Of a DNA stretch of 64,000 nucleotides, positions 1 to 12,062 are shown in pieces. This DNA is from Panagrolaimus kolymaensis (lineage: Eukaryota > Nematoda > Chromadorea > Rhabditida > Panagrolaimidae). Below the pieces are notes generated by a model, which saw only the letters and a program-made list of their open reading frames with translations, made no database searches and was not told the origin of the DNA. Every line of letters begins with the position of its first letter. Position 1 is the first letter of the stretch. The stretch is taken from positions 620,001 through 684,000 of the forward strand of contig JAJQJQ010000040.1 of assembly GCA_028622995.1 (NCBI GenBank), given 5' to 3'. The translations under genes were made by a program, and so were the position numbers.

Positions 1-1570
1 ATTCTTTTGTGGCGATATCTTAAAATATCCATGAGTTTTTACACCATAACTTATCATTTGTTTCATCAACACAGTATGTCCTTTGATTTCTTCACCCAAA
101 AGACGAGTTAATATTAGACTTAAATCTTCTTTAAATTCATCTAGCGCTTCATTTTCTGCCGCTTGACCACAAAAGTGCATAAACAATGGAACAAGTTTTG
201 AAAATCGATGAGAAAACGTAAAGCTATGGATATTGTATTGTTGTGGTAATGCATTAAGCCAGGATTTTAAGATAATGATAGAACTATCAAGATTAGCATT
301 CCAAAATCCATTTTCATTTGTTAAAGGGTTTTGAACTCCACGTTCAACCAAAATTTCCCATGGACGAATTAATTTATCAATAAGTTGAACTTCAACAACA
401 AATGGTGCTTTCACATAGAGCTTATCCACGGTCAAAACAAAGAGTAAAGCGACATTGGTACCAAAATTACTGTTCTAAAAAAAGTCTTTTATTAGAGATA
501 AAATAATTTTAAAAAAATATACCTTCATAATATCAAGGAATTGTGAAAACATTGAAAGAGCATATTTTTGATAAGATTCTGCACATTGTGGCTTTGTTGA
601 TAACAAATTTGCCACGGATGAAAGAATAACAGAATTATTCCAAAACGATTCACCACCTAAAAAGGTTTATTTATAAAAAAAATTAAAGTCAGTCAGCAAA
701 ACATACCGAGTTCATTAAAACATACAAGTAAATGCGATAAGCCTTTGGGTGAGGCCAATCCTTCGGAAAGCTTTTTATTTAAAGAAGTCAAAAACCATGC
801 TGGTGCCATCACTTTCCGTCCACTTAATCCAAAACCGCCATTGAGTAACAACAGTTCTTTCATCACTACCGACAATGGAATTTGGTTTAGAAATGATTGA
901 TATTGTTTTTCCAATATAAAGTCATTGAAATAAATAATCTGAAGAAGAAACAAGAAACAGATGCAACACTAGAATGAATAATACAAACCTGTTCATTGGC
1001 AGAAATAAAATCAGGTAAAAACTTTGAAATAAGCTGGATCTTTAAATTTTCATTAACATCACATAACCTTTGAAAAATTTGAAGAGTCTTTTGAAGTTGT
1101 TCAAGGCGTTGAGAGATATCAGTAAATGGTTTCCAAACTTTAACAAAGCTCACACGTTTTTCAAGAGGCACACCAATTCCATCATCAATTGAAGGCAAAA
1201 TACTCATAGCAACCAAAAGTTCAAAAGTGCGAATGATAGCTCCTAATTGATGAGAAGATAAAACAGCCCAATCTTCAGTTGATAAAGAGTTATAGGAAGC
1301 TTGTTCACAAAAGATTGATAAGACAAATCGAAGAACTTCTGAGTATGTCAGCCTTGCATCAAAATCGGATCCATCACTCGTTGAAGGTAAAGAAGATTCA
1401 AGATGAAGATTTTGAAAAGAATCGTGAAAAGGAGAATTCAAAATTTTGTCACACAGCGTTTGCGTCACTAATTGAAAAGGATCTTTGCTTTCTTTTGTAG
1501 GCAGCGAAGTCGGAGGAGTTGAAGCAAATTCGATGAGTTCAAAAGCTGTTTGAAGATTTTTTTCGCACAT
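1..1570 (-). CDS. TANGO6: TANGO6/RTP1-like helical repeat protein, partial (3' part lies off the left edge)
   Basis: Four exons read in phase on the minus strand: 989-1570, 707-938, 523-656 and 1-474, giving 474 residues before the window ends. The ATG at 1570 directly follows a TTTTTTTAG acceptor, so it is either the trans-spliced start or an exon joined to something upstream. The protein is leucine-rich and alpha-helical with no motif of catalysis and no signal peptide. Around residues 225-260 it holds LLLLNGGFGLSGRK followed by MAPAWFLTSLNKKLSEGL, which resembles the central part of metazoan TANGO6 (TMCO7), a large ARM-like protein tied to ER/Golgi secretion and related to yeast Rtp1, an RNA polymerase II assembly factor. 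The match is from memory of the family and is not strong. An unrelated ARM/HEAT protein is possible. The gene lies 367 bp downstream of ced-12 on the same strand. Confidence 0.5.
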
Positions 1571-1937
1571 CTAAAAAAATTTGTAAAATAAAGAAAAGCG
1601 AAGGAGAAAAGATATTAACAAACGATATTTACACATGTTATGGTGGTAGGAATGATGAATATTTATTTTTTTATACAACAACGATGTAAGTAATAAGGCA
1701 TGTAAAAAATACGGATAAATTACAAAGTTTTAATAATAATAAAAATTAGGTACAAAATTGCTATTCATTTCTATCATGAAAAAATTAACGTCAATGGGCA
1801 TTTTACCAACAAAAAAAAGATACTGTTTAGGAAATTCAAGCATCTTCTAAATCTGGAATTCCATGTTTTCAATATTTTAATTAAATTTAAAAAAACAAAC
1901 GTAATAATAAATTATTTAAAGCTTTAATAAATTAATA
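1571..1937. other. intergenic, 3' of ced-12 and 5' of the TANGO6-like gene
   Basis: AT-rich spacer of 367 bp. It should hold the ced-12 3' UTR and the promoter or trans-splice region of the next gene. The T-rich tract ending in TTTTTTTAG just before the ATG at 1570 is the only site I would single out. Confidence 0.5.
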
Positions 1938-4755
1938 TTATTTATTTTGAATTTTGGTACGATATTTTTCAGGAATCCAATCAAAATTTTTAGGTAATTC
2001 AGGAATTTGAGGAGGATTGGTTGGTGGATTTGTTACATTTAAAAGGCGGATTCTAACTTCGATATCGAGTAATCGATTAATCTACAAGAAATTTAAGTTT
2101 TATAAAAATAAAAGAAAATTATTTGCTTTTACTTCTTTTTCATTCAATATTTCTGATCCAAGAAGAAGCTTCAAACCTTCAATCCATGCTTGAAGTACGG
2201 CTTCGTCTTCCGTCGCTAAAGTGAGTGGCTCTGATTGATCTTTTAATTCAATGGAAAATCCTTGTTTTATAAATGAGAGAGTTGAAGTTTTTTTGGAAAG
2301 TTTCATTCCAATTTGCTGAACCACAGTTTCGCTATATTCTGAACCAGTGACAATTCTTTTGATATCGCTAATTGCTACTGTAATTAACAAAGATTAAAAA
2401 AAAATTTTGTTTGGTTTAAAAAATGATTAAATATGGTTTAAGAAGTTAGTAAATAAGCTTAAAAAAGCTTTGAAATAATCGAAAAAAAAATTATGACAGA
2501 TGAAATTACCTTGATTTTAGGCTCCTCGATTTATTGCAAACAACACTTACGTTTCTTTTTTGTTTTTAAATCCAATTTTGGATTAGGTGTAGTTGAATTT
2601 AAGCAGTCTGTATACCATAGGCAGCGCTCATGCTCGTCCAATTTCCAAAACCAATATAATTTTTTATCGGAATTGAAAGATTTTCCTTTGCTTACTTTAG
2701 CAAAAAAGAAACCCTTTTTGAGTAAATTCTTTTTCTTTGTTTTAATTAATTCTTCGATTGATGGTCGCAAATGTTGTTGTAAATCACGAATGGCGGAACT
2801 TTTCAATTCGAGCTCTTCCCGTTCAATTCTTTCTTTCTCCCACATTTTTTGCACATGAAAATAACTTAGTTTTCGTTGAATAATTTCATCCAAATCTTTG
2901 AGGGATGCTGGATTTTCCGCAACTCCTAAGGCGAGTTGATATCCAACGACGTGAAGAACTTTATCTTCATCCGAAAGTGAAGCGTGCATTTCTCTCCAAG
3001 TTCGAAAGAAAACATCCAAGGCAACAGCAAAAAGATCGTGAAATGGTTGTTCTGCATTAAACATAATTCGCCATGGACGAATTGGAACATCGGGTTGATC
3101 TTCGGCTTTTTCGGGAACAATACAAAAAATTTGAAGGAGACAAACTACCAGTTGGCCCATGATTGAAGGCCAAACTTCATTAGGAAGATTGCTTTCAAAT
3201 TGAATCTGAAATCAATTTGCTTTATTTATATTGTATAATCTATCTTCTTAGTGAACTTACTTCTTTCAGCCGCTTTTTATAACGTTGAGAGTAATCGACT
3301 ATGATATCCACGGCTAAAGCACCTGGCGGTGTTAACGTTACTAAATCGGCAAATTTTGTTTTAGCTGTTGGTGCCATTCCTTGCATTGAATGTCGATCAA
3401 AAGCTGCAGCAGCTATATTTTCAGATAATGAAGGGGTTGGAGAATTATAATTCCATTCACCCATTTCCTAAATTTTTTATTATTTTAGAAACCTTTTTAT
3501 TTGGTGAGAAAGCTTACAGTAACATGTTCAATCTCTGAACAATTTGCTCTTCTCATGGCTAAATCTCTCAATTGATGAAAGCATTTTTCTTGAATTAAAA
3601 GAAGTTGCTCTTTAATTTGATCATCTGGATGTTTTCGTTCTACTTCAATAACATTTTCGATTGCAGATAGAAATGCTTTATCACGAATTAATTGAAGAAT
3701 TGAAATTCGATCGGTATCATCCACTTTATTATATAAAAGATTCATAAGGGTTAAAACAACCAACAGTATTCGTTCTTCCTTCTTTTGTAAATGCCGAATT
3801 AAACTTTCAAATTTAACCCTTTCTTCAACAACACTTTCAAGCTCGCCTCTGAAAGTTGCGATGTTAAAATTTTGCAATCGAATAAAAAATGTCATCATAC
3901 CCTTTATCGAGAATAGTTAATAAAATGCTCAATGAAAGTCTCAAAGACTCATTATTTTCAAATTTTGCCCTTCCATTAACATATTCCGCAATTTTATCCA
4001 CAAAAGCTGGTGAAATCTCCGTCCATTCAACAAGCCCTGGATGTCTCATAAGTTCGAGAAAAATATAAAAAAGCCGACAAAGAGCGGAAGTGTTGGATTC
4101 AAAACTTCCATTTTGAATTATTTCAGCAACCCTTTGAATCCCATTAATTTTATGAAATTCTGAAGCAAATGTAACGTTTTGCGATAAGCAGAATAAAGTA
4201 TCTAAAGTATTTTGCCAAATTGGTAGATGAGTAGGTCCAGAAAATAAATCAATGTTTTCAAGTTTATTTAACATTGTCTTTGCATAATTTTGCTATAAAA
4301 AAATAATTCGTCAAGAAAATTCAGAAGAAATTTTACTCACGGGTGACGCAGTAACAATTAATAAAAATCCATCTTTAAGTAATAATAAATCATCATTGGT
4401 AACAAATACAAAAGCTTTTCCAACATTCAAAGTGCTTCGATTATCTATTAAAAGGCCATATTCTTTTGAACCACCTTTGGGTAAACCCAATTGAACGGAT
4501 ATATTCATTAATAAATCATTTAGATTAACCGTATCTTTATCGATTGTTATAAAAGGTGAAGCATTTGGATTATTACTGGTCATTCGAAATTCATATGGCA
4601 TATAATCTCCCATTCTTGGATCAACAGCAAATCCACCCTTGAATTACATTATTTTTTTTAAAGCCTTTTATGATAAAACCTACTCGAATTTCATTTTCTT
4701 TTCTTCGAATATCAATTAATTTTAAATTTGTTATGGGTTGAATATCAGAACTCAT
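1938..4755 (-). CDS. ced-12: CED-12 / ELMO engulfment and cell motility protein
   Basis: Eight exons in phase: 4684-4755, 4341-4637, 3901-4292, 3518-3848, 3261-3467, 2551-3205, 2133-2377 and 1938-2081, giving 780 residues (C. elegans CED-12 and human ELMO1 are about 730). The N-terminal half is an armadillo-like helical region. The ELMO domain follows (about residues 265-460). A split PH domain runs across the exon junction at 2551/2377, ending near QAWIEGLKLLLG. The C-terminus has a proline-rich NPPTNPPQIPELP segment, where ELMO proteins carry the PxxP that binds the SH3 domain of DOCK180/CED-5. Known role of the family: with CED-5 it forms the two-part exchange factor for Rac/CED-10 in apoptotic-cell engulfment and cell migration. 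The start ATG 4755 gives a short MSSDIQPI leader. The gene is divergent from the nekl-1-like gene. Confidence 0.9.
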
Positions 4756-5615
4756 TTTTGGATTACTGATAAAATATCTTTAAAATGATTCATTTGAAAG
4801 ATTCACTTGGTTGTATTAAACATACATACAAACGATCGCATATTTTCTATCTTTACGAACAACCTTTGCATGTTATTGACGTATTTAGCCAAAATTGAGG
4901 GATAACATATTTGTATTATTATGACACATATTTTCTTTTTACTGTATGGTTTTTTCGCACTTTTTAAACATAAAAATAATTAAAAAAAAACTATAGCTTA
5001 TGATTTTTGCTTTTTTATTTAAACCCTTTTTTGATTTATGAATCATGGTCCAGAGATTTTTTTCATAATATAAAAAAGTACAATAACTATAAGAAAAGCA
5101 TAATTGAGATAAACGTATATTTAAAAATAAACCTAAAAATATTGGTATCGCCAACTTTTATACCACTTTTACATTTGAAAAAAAAAAGTCACATGCGCAT
5201 TAAAGCTTTTAATAATGGCAAAGAAAAAAAAAGAGAAGGCAAAGCTTGGAATAGTAAGAAAGAGAGAATGTTGAGGTAATAAAGTGGTAACTTAGGTTTC
5301 GGCGGCTGTACGTCGACGACGGTGGCAAGAACCAAACTAAGCAAAGGTAAAAATTAAAATTACTTTTTCGCAATTTAAAATTAATAATTACTTTTATTTT
5401 GTTTTGTTTTAAATAATTCCGTTTTTTCTTTTAATTTAAAATTTTTTTGTAATAAAAAATATTTTTGGTGCCAAGCAACGAATAAATGATGATGATAGGC
5501 TTCTTTTTCTATCGAGTTTATAAAATTCTTTTCCGTAGCAACCGCTTTTGATTTAGCTTTTTTTTTAAATCTGAAAAAATGGTTTTTAGAAAAAACTGTT
5601 TTTTAAGGTTTGAAA
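4756..5615. promoter_or_regulatory. divergent intergenic region between ced-12 and nekl-1
   Basis: 860 bp separates the two start codons, so both promoters should lie here. It is AT-rich apart from a GC-richer patch at about 5295-5335 containing a GTCGACGACGG run. A TTTTTTAAG acceptor lies 10 nt before the nekl-1 ATG. No other element is recognisable. Confidence 0.45.
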
Positions 5616-8600
5616 ATGCGTAAAACTCGTCGCGATGAAATTGAAGCTTCCACCACTCGGCTTCCATCTACAGTGAGTGGGTATGAACGAATTCGAGTGG
5701 TTGGAAAAGGATCATTTGGAAGCGCAATATTATATCGTCGAAAAGTTGATGAGTCCTTAGTGGTTATAAAAGAAATAAATATGCATGAATTATCAACGGT
5801 TGAGAGACAATTAGCGCTTAATGAAGTTGCCCTCCTTTCAAGCATGGATCATCCTCATATTATTTCATATTATGATTCATTTGAAGAGGAAGGAATTTTA
5901 ATGATTGAAATGGAATATGCTGATGGAGGGTATGTTGAAAATTTTATTTGTAATGAAAAAAGTGTATAACTATGCACGTCTTTTTTCAATCGTTAAAACG
6001 CAATTAAAAATCCACGTAATCATGTTTTTGATGACAAATAATTAAAACACATTTTTTATACTCCATTTTTAATTACTCTAAAAAATAATATATTATTTTT
6101 TTATAGTACTCTTGCACAATATTTGGCCCGTCGTACGGATTATGTTCCGGAAGCTGAAATTCTTTATATGTTTGAACAGATGCTTTCGGCAGTCGGATAT
6201 TTACACGATAATAATGTACTACATAGAGATCTAAAAACAGCAAATATATTTCTTACAAAAGATCATCACATAAAAATAGGTGATTTTGGTATAAGCAAAA
6301 TAATGGGAACTCAAACTCAATTTGCTGGAGCCCAAACGGTTGTTGGAACTCCATATTATATTAGGTAAATTTCATACATTAAAAGCTGATAAAAAAAATT
6401 CATTGTTTTTAGTCCAGAAATGTGCGAAGGTAAATCATATAATAATAAATCGGATGTATGGGCACTTGGATGTATTTTATATGAAATGGCGTGCCTTCAA
6501 AAAACTTTTGAAGGAAGCAATCTTCCAGCACTTGTAGGAAAAATAGTTAAAGGAGATTATGAACAAATTCGAGGACCATATAGTAATGATTTAAAATTAA
6601 TTGTGAGAGAAATGCTTAAAGTCGAACCTGAAGCACGTCCAAATGCAACGAAAGTTCTTGAAATGGTTCAACGAAGTCGAGGAAAAAAGGGTGGTGAAAG
6701 GTTTCGTGGAATTCAAAGAAGTCAAAGTCCACGAAATTGTCATTCCGCTTTGTATGAATTTGATATTGGAAAAGTTACCCTTTCTGCAGTTTCAAATACT
6801 CCTAAAAACATTCGAGTTAAACAAGTATGTATTTATTGATAGCCACCAATAATGCAAACATTTCTTCTTTGTGTTACCCTTTTAAGTTTTAGTTAGCTGT
6901 TGGTCAAGACCATCTTTTAATGCTCACAGTAGATAATGCCGTGTATGCATGGGGTGAAAATAAATTTGGTCAACTAGGTTTGGGTGATCGAAGGTCGCGA
7001 ATTCAACCAGCTCGAGTTGAATCCCTCGATGGAAAAGATATCAATCGAATTGCATGTGGCGCAAATTTTAGCGTATTTTGCGCTGATCGTGGAATTGTTA
7101 TGGTTTGTGGACATCGAAAATATACGGGAAATGGAAAATCCAAGGATGATTATTTAAGGCCTAAAGTTATCGATAGCCTTTTAAGGGATGATATCGTTGA
7201 TTTAAGTGCTGGAAATGAACATGCTGCGGCGGTATGCGGTGATGGACAAGTTTTTGTTTGGGGTAATAGTCAAATGGGCCAACTTGGTACGGGAAAACAA
7301 GAGCACATTCAAACGGCTCAAAAAGTAAAATTATTATCTCTCCATAAACCACGTTGTAATACAAACTATTTTAGGTTGAAATTCCTGCTCATTTGATCGT
7401 TATCAATGTTAAATGCGGGCCTGATTGTACTGCTTTAATTACCAGCTGTGGAACATTGATTTTAATGGGTTCAAACAAATATAATAAATTAAACCTTAAC
7501 ACGCGGATAGGATTTTTCGCTCATGTTAAACATACAAAGGTATAAACTGTATATATTTTAAACGATGCTTGTTTAAAATTAAAAAAATTTCAGTCAGAAG
7601 TTGAAAATATTTTGATTCCAACTTGCATGAAAGCTTTTAATTCTCGCATCGTCGATGTTTCACTTGGTTCATTTCATAGTGGAGTTTTATTAGAATCTGG
7701 ACATGTTCATCTTTTTGGAAGAAATGAATTTGGTGAATTAGGTTTAGGCCACCGACAACCTATGGATTTTTGGGTTCCAAATAGGCCTGTGAAAGCCCTC
7801 GTAACAAAAGCTTGTGTGGTTTGTATTTATTTTAAAATTATTAATTATAGAATGGACTTTTAGCAATTATTTTGTGGGGATGGTTTTACTGTAGTTGCAA
7901 CAGCTGATAATGAACTTTATTTTTGGGGAACTAAAGGAATTATGAGAAAAATCAATGATGCAGTTACAATAGAAGATTTGGAAATTTCTGAAAGAGTTGA
8001 AATATCTCAAGATCGAAGAAATGCAGATTCAGCAACAAAAGATAGAAATAGATCAGCAACAAAAATGCATTGGCCTTTTCAAAAAGGTTTAGAAAATCCT
8101 GGAGGTGAAGAAGAAGATATTTGTACCATTCCTTCATTGGTGCTTCGATTGGATTCAACGCGAGATTCAGCTGGTTCCAAACCATTCATAAAGCTTGCTC
8201 GTAAGTGTTGCGAAGAGATAGAAGAACGATTAATAAAAATTTGAATGAGAAAATATTAAAAACTTTATTTGATTTTTTAGAACTTGAAGGAAAAGCAAAA
8301 AGAGTTTTTGTTGTGATAAATACATCGCCATCAGGTCAAAAAGAAACTAATTCAGCGGCGGGTCGAAGCACTATGATGAGCCTAGCTGGACATTGGGGAG
8401 CGCGAAGAAGGTCAGCACCTGAATTAACCGAAGTGCCCACATGGGTTCAAAATGAGCTTGATGATGCTGAATATTTGAGCTACAGCCAATTTGTATGTTA
8501 ATACACCATTAAAAGATATGTGAAAGTCTTTACAAAAATTTAACTTTCAGATACCAGGGCCAAAACAACTAGCAAATGTGCCACCAATTCCAATCACAAC

Positions 8601-8972
8601 AGAGTAATTGTATAATTACAAAACCTTTTTTTTATTATTAATTGTCATTTCAGATGTCTTCAAACTGAAAAACAATTACGATCCGAAATTGAAGAACTTA
8701 AAAAGCAAGTTCAGAAACAATCAAAAACTTTCAGAGGACATGAAACTCAAATGGCTCTTTTACAAGTACATAAGCCTATTTTTTTTTCTCTATCGAATAA
8801 GTCATGAAATCTTTAGAAAAAGCTAGCTGAACTACAAGCCATGCATTCCCGAAGCCCAAATGAACCACCACCATCATATCCAGAATCGGCTAAAGATCGT
8901 AAAGGAAGACCCAGAATTATTCGAAACCCCTTCATGCCAAAAACTCAAACCAAAGTTTGTACTATTTTTTAA
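5616..8972 (+). CDS. nekl-1: NIMA-related kinase with RCC1 repeats and coiled coil (NEK9 / NEKL-1 type)
   Basis: Eleven exons in phase: 5616-5929, 6107-6364, 6413-6824, 6893-7324, 7375-7539, 7594-7818, 7864-8200, 8281-8492, 8551-8603, 8654-8765 and 8817-8972, giving 891 residues. The kinase domain (about residues 22-280) has the glycine loop VGKGSFGSA, lysine in VVIKEI, catalytic HRDLKTAN, DFG, and VGTPYYISPE in the activation segment. RCC1-type beta-propeller repeats follow from residue 329 (YAWGENKFGQLGLG, VFVWGNSQMGQLGTG, HLFGRNEFGELGLG). A coiled coil lies near residues 803-840. The order kinase, RCC1, coiled coil is that of NEK9; NEK8 has no C-terminal coiled coil. In C. elegans NEKL-1 acts in epidermal endocytosis and molting; vertebrate NEK9 is mitotic. 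A KTQTK motif near the C-terminus may bind LC8 dynein light chain. Start 5616 is the first ATG in the exon. Confidence 0.9.
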
Positions 8973-9118
8973 GTTGAATTGTGTATTTATTTATAAAAAA
9001 AAGCATAGCAAAGTATAAATTAATAAATAAAACATTAAACACTGGTCGAGATCTTATAATAATAAGCAAAATAACACGATTTCAAAGCAAAAATAAAAAA
9101 CAATCAAGAAAAATAAAA

Positions 9119-9786
9119 TCATTTTTTGCTACGAGTTAAAGAAAGTTTTTCAATAGCATTTTCGTTAAGCAGCCATTTTTCAATGTTTGCAAGAAGTTCA
9201 TGTTGGTTCGTTCCATCATCAGGAATTCGGAGATAATTGGTAATTTTGTTATCAAGGACCACGCAAATATTCGGAATGGTTCGAATGTTGAGTCGTTTAA
9301 TCAAGAATGGCACCTAAAAGATATTAATATTAAATGAACAATATTCAGAAAATAATCGTACTCTTTCCGTATTCAATTTTACAAATTTTGTACCATAATG
9401 TGCCATTGATAATTTTTCTAGACACCATTCGACAAGCTCACAACGACGATTTGATGTATCATAAAAGTGGCATACAAGTTTATCCGATCTTTTACCAGCT
9501 TCAAAGAAATCCCTTTCATCGGCGAGTTCTGTGACTTTTCCATGGCCAGCGGCTTCTTGATCCTAAAAATGTTTAGAAAATTTAACAAAAAAAACATGAT
9601 AAAATATTCAACAAAATTTACCTGCTTTTTTCTTGCAACAACTTTCATTTCTTCAATTCTTTTACGCCGAATTTCTTCCAAGCCATCGTCATCAAGATTA
9701 TCAAGTCGTTGAATTTCCGCATCAACTTGCTTTTCAACAACCTTTGCAGCATTCAATAATTGATCAGCAATAATATTATCTGCCAT
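9119..9786 (-). CDS. txdc-9: thioredoxin domain-containing protein 9 (phosducin-like)
   Basis: Three exons in phase: 9622-9786, 9362-9562 and 9119-9313, giving 186 residues, shorter than human TXNDC9 (226). An N-terminal helix (NAAKVVEKQVDAEIQRLDNL) is followed by an arginine-rich helical linker and a thioredoxin fold with HFYDTSNRRCELVEWC at the position of the usual active site. A CxxC pair is absent, as in the TXNDC9/phosducin-like family, so a redox role is unlikely. The stretch GTKFVKLNTERVPFLIKRL and the following IRTIP are typical family sequence. TXNDC9 homologues bind the CCT/TRiC chaperonin and affect folding of tubulin and actin. The gene is divergent from ess-2, with 224 bp between the ATGs. 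Start ATG 9786 gives MADNIIADQLL, a normal N-terminus for the family. Confidence 0.9.
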
Positions 9787-10010
9787 TTTATTTTTAGAGG
9801 AATCTCGGGATTTATAAAAACCTTTATAAAAATTTTCTCCAAGTTTTCTTCTTCCTTTTTTTGAAGTTCGAGCATGAGTCTTTTTTCGCTTCGAGATTCA
9901 AATCATATCTCGACTGATGAAATTTTTTTGCAACAAAAAAAAATCAAACAAACAAAATATAAATTTTTATAATTTATTTGTATTGATTATTACTTTTTTT
10001 AAAATTAAAG
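9787..10010. promoter_or_regulatory. compact bidirectional promoter region of txdc-9 and ess-2
   Basis: Only 224 bp lies between the two divergent ATGs. A TTAAAG tract abuts the ess-2 ATG and may be an acceptor. No TATA box or recognisable operator is seen. Confidence 0.5.
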
Positions 10011-11841
10011 ATGGCTACAGATAGATTTAAGGAGGCGGATTTACAATTTGCTATTCCTAAAGTTCCACAATCTGCAAATCGAAATCAAATCGTCAAAGTT
10101 GGTCCAAAAAGTTTGACAACCAAAAAAGAAACTCGTAAAGTTGTACCTGAAGAAACATTCATTGAAAATATTTCAACCATTATTCAAAGAGATTATTTTC
10201 CAGATGTTAAGAAGCTTAAAGTTGGTGAAATTTTTTATGCTTATACCTATAAAGATAATAAAATGATTGATTTAAGGTTCAAAAAGAATATCTCGATGCT
10301 TTGGTTGCTGGTGATGAAGCAAAGATTCGTGAATTACAACTTAAATATGGAATCAAGAATGCACCTAATGCTACGCCATCTTTGAGTGATTTTGGTACTC
10401 CATCAACTTCTTATTCTGAATTTTCAACACCGATTACAAATTCTGACTACAATTATTGTAATCCAGAAGGGGATAACGATAGAATTGTAAGTTTTGACTA
10501 CATTTTTTTTGTTGCTATATTTATCTTTTTAGGGTGCTCCGAAAAAGAAAAGAGCTAAAGCAATGGATAAATTTACTTTGCAATCATATCTGGATAATTA
10601 TACTAGCGAAGACAATGCATCGTTTGAAGAATTGGCTGCTTTGATGAATGAAAGAGAACGGAAGAAAAATGCATGGATGTATAATGCTGAAAGAAAACAT
10701 AACGAAGATTACAATAATCAAATAAAGCCACTTACAGCTGCTGCTGATGAACAGATGTTGGCGATTAAAAATAGTGATGGTATGTTTTTTCTCTCTCAAT
10801 AATTTTGTTATACAATAAGCATTCATGATATTTTTCAGATAAATCTAAAACGCTCGATGGATGGAGTTATAAAGCGCGTAATGATTTAATCTTTAATCCT
10901 GTTGATGAAGCACCTTTGACAAATGCAGAATTGGTTGAACGAATGCAAATGAACGAAATTTTGATTAATAAAGAAGCAACGAGAATAAGGAAAGAGGATG
11001 CTCAGCATGCTAAACCATCTACGATGGCAAGGGCAGCATTACACCAAGCAGCCAATAACATTCATAGAGTCGATGTTACTGGCAAGGACCTTGGTTTCGT
11101 AAATGCTGACACTCTGGGATGTATTGCTACCCCTTCAATTGAACCAGGTTTGTGTTTTTTTAATGCTTTTTTTATATTAAAACTCATTTTTCAGGTGTTG
11201 ATGATACTCCTTTAATGACATGGGGTGAAATTGATGGAACTCCATTTCGACTTGATGGCGATGACGACCCAATTTCTGCTGATGCTCCTGTATTTAAAAT
11301 TCCTGAAGTTCCAATTCGTGATAAACTTGCAAATTATATGAATGATACAATTGGAAAACGTTTTACTGACAAAAGAAAAACTGCTCTCAAAGCCGCTGCT
11401 CAGGCTCACGCGTAAGTTAAAAGTTCTTATCACATTTTTGACTATTACTTTTTATGGCTTTTTTATTTGCCTTTTTTTAGGAAAACTCCTCGATTTGGAT
11501 CATCGAAAAGTGCACAACTTGCTATGGGACTTTCTCCTGCAGCTAAGAATCTTTTACATCACAAACTTGGAATCAAAATGGGTAGTTCAAATAATTCAAG
11601 AGTCGCAACCCCTTCTCCTCGAAGTCTAAATGGTAGCATTCGTTCGACTACATCATCTTTTGCTGGATCATCTGATCTCCGCTCTTTCGTGAGAACATCA
11701 AAGCAGCAGCGTCAATACCCACCAACTCCGGAACATTCAAAGATTGCTAACAAAGTTGCCGCCAATGCTGTCTCAAACCTTCTCGATTTACAACTACCGA
11801 ATGTATCAAGCACTCGTCCGAAAGCAGTCGATTTTGATTAG
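10011..11841 (+). CDS. ess-2: ESS-2 / DGCR14 spliceosome-associated protein
   Basis: Six exons in phase: 10011-10220, 10277-10486, 10533-10779, 10839-11147, 11195-11411 and 11481-11841, giving 517 residues. The N-terminus carries EETFIENISTIIQRDYFPD, the family hallmark, continuing across a 56-nt intron (10221-10276) into VQKEYLDALVAGDE. The middle has the FTLQSYLDNYTSEDNASFEE region. The second hallmark PLMTWGEIDGTPFRLDG is at about residues 335-350, and the C-terminus is basic and serine-rich. ESS-2/DGCR14 is a nuclear protein of the C-complex spliceosome; in C. elegans it promotes correct splice-site use. Neither neighbour is in an obvious operon with it, but the amt gene starts only 221 bp downstream on the same strand. 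Confidence 0.92.
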
Positions 11842-12062
11842 CAAAAATAATATAAGTTCTAAAGATCAATTAATAGGCGGAGTGTAAAAACAAGAAGTGA
11901 TTGTGATTGCATTTTTCTTTATGTTTGTAAGAATAAAAAAATAAAAAATAAAATGTTATATTTCAACCTTTGTTATTGGAGGCAAAATTTAATTAGAAGT
12001 TTTTTTTATCAGTCGCGACACATTGATTTCCTTGTTTCTGAGAAAAGAAGTTCGTTCAATCA

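Noticed and set aside
10221..10276. Apparent frameshift in ess-2 after DVKKLK
   Set aside because: A 56-nt intron with GTTGGT donor and TTTAAG acceptor joins to VQKEYLDAL, as the family needs.
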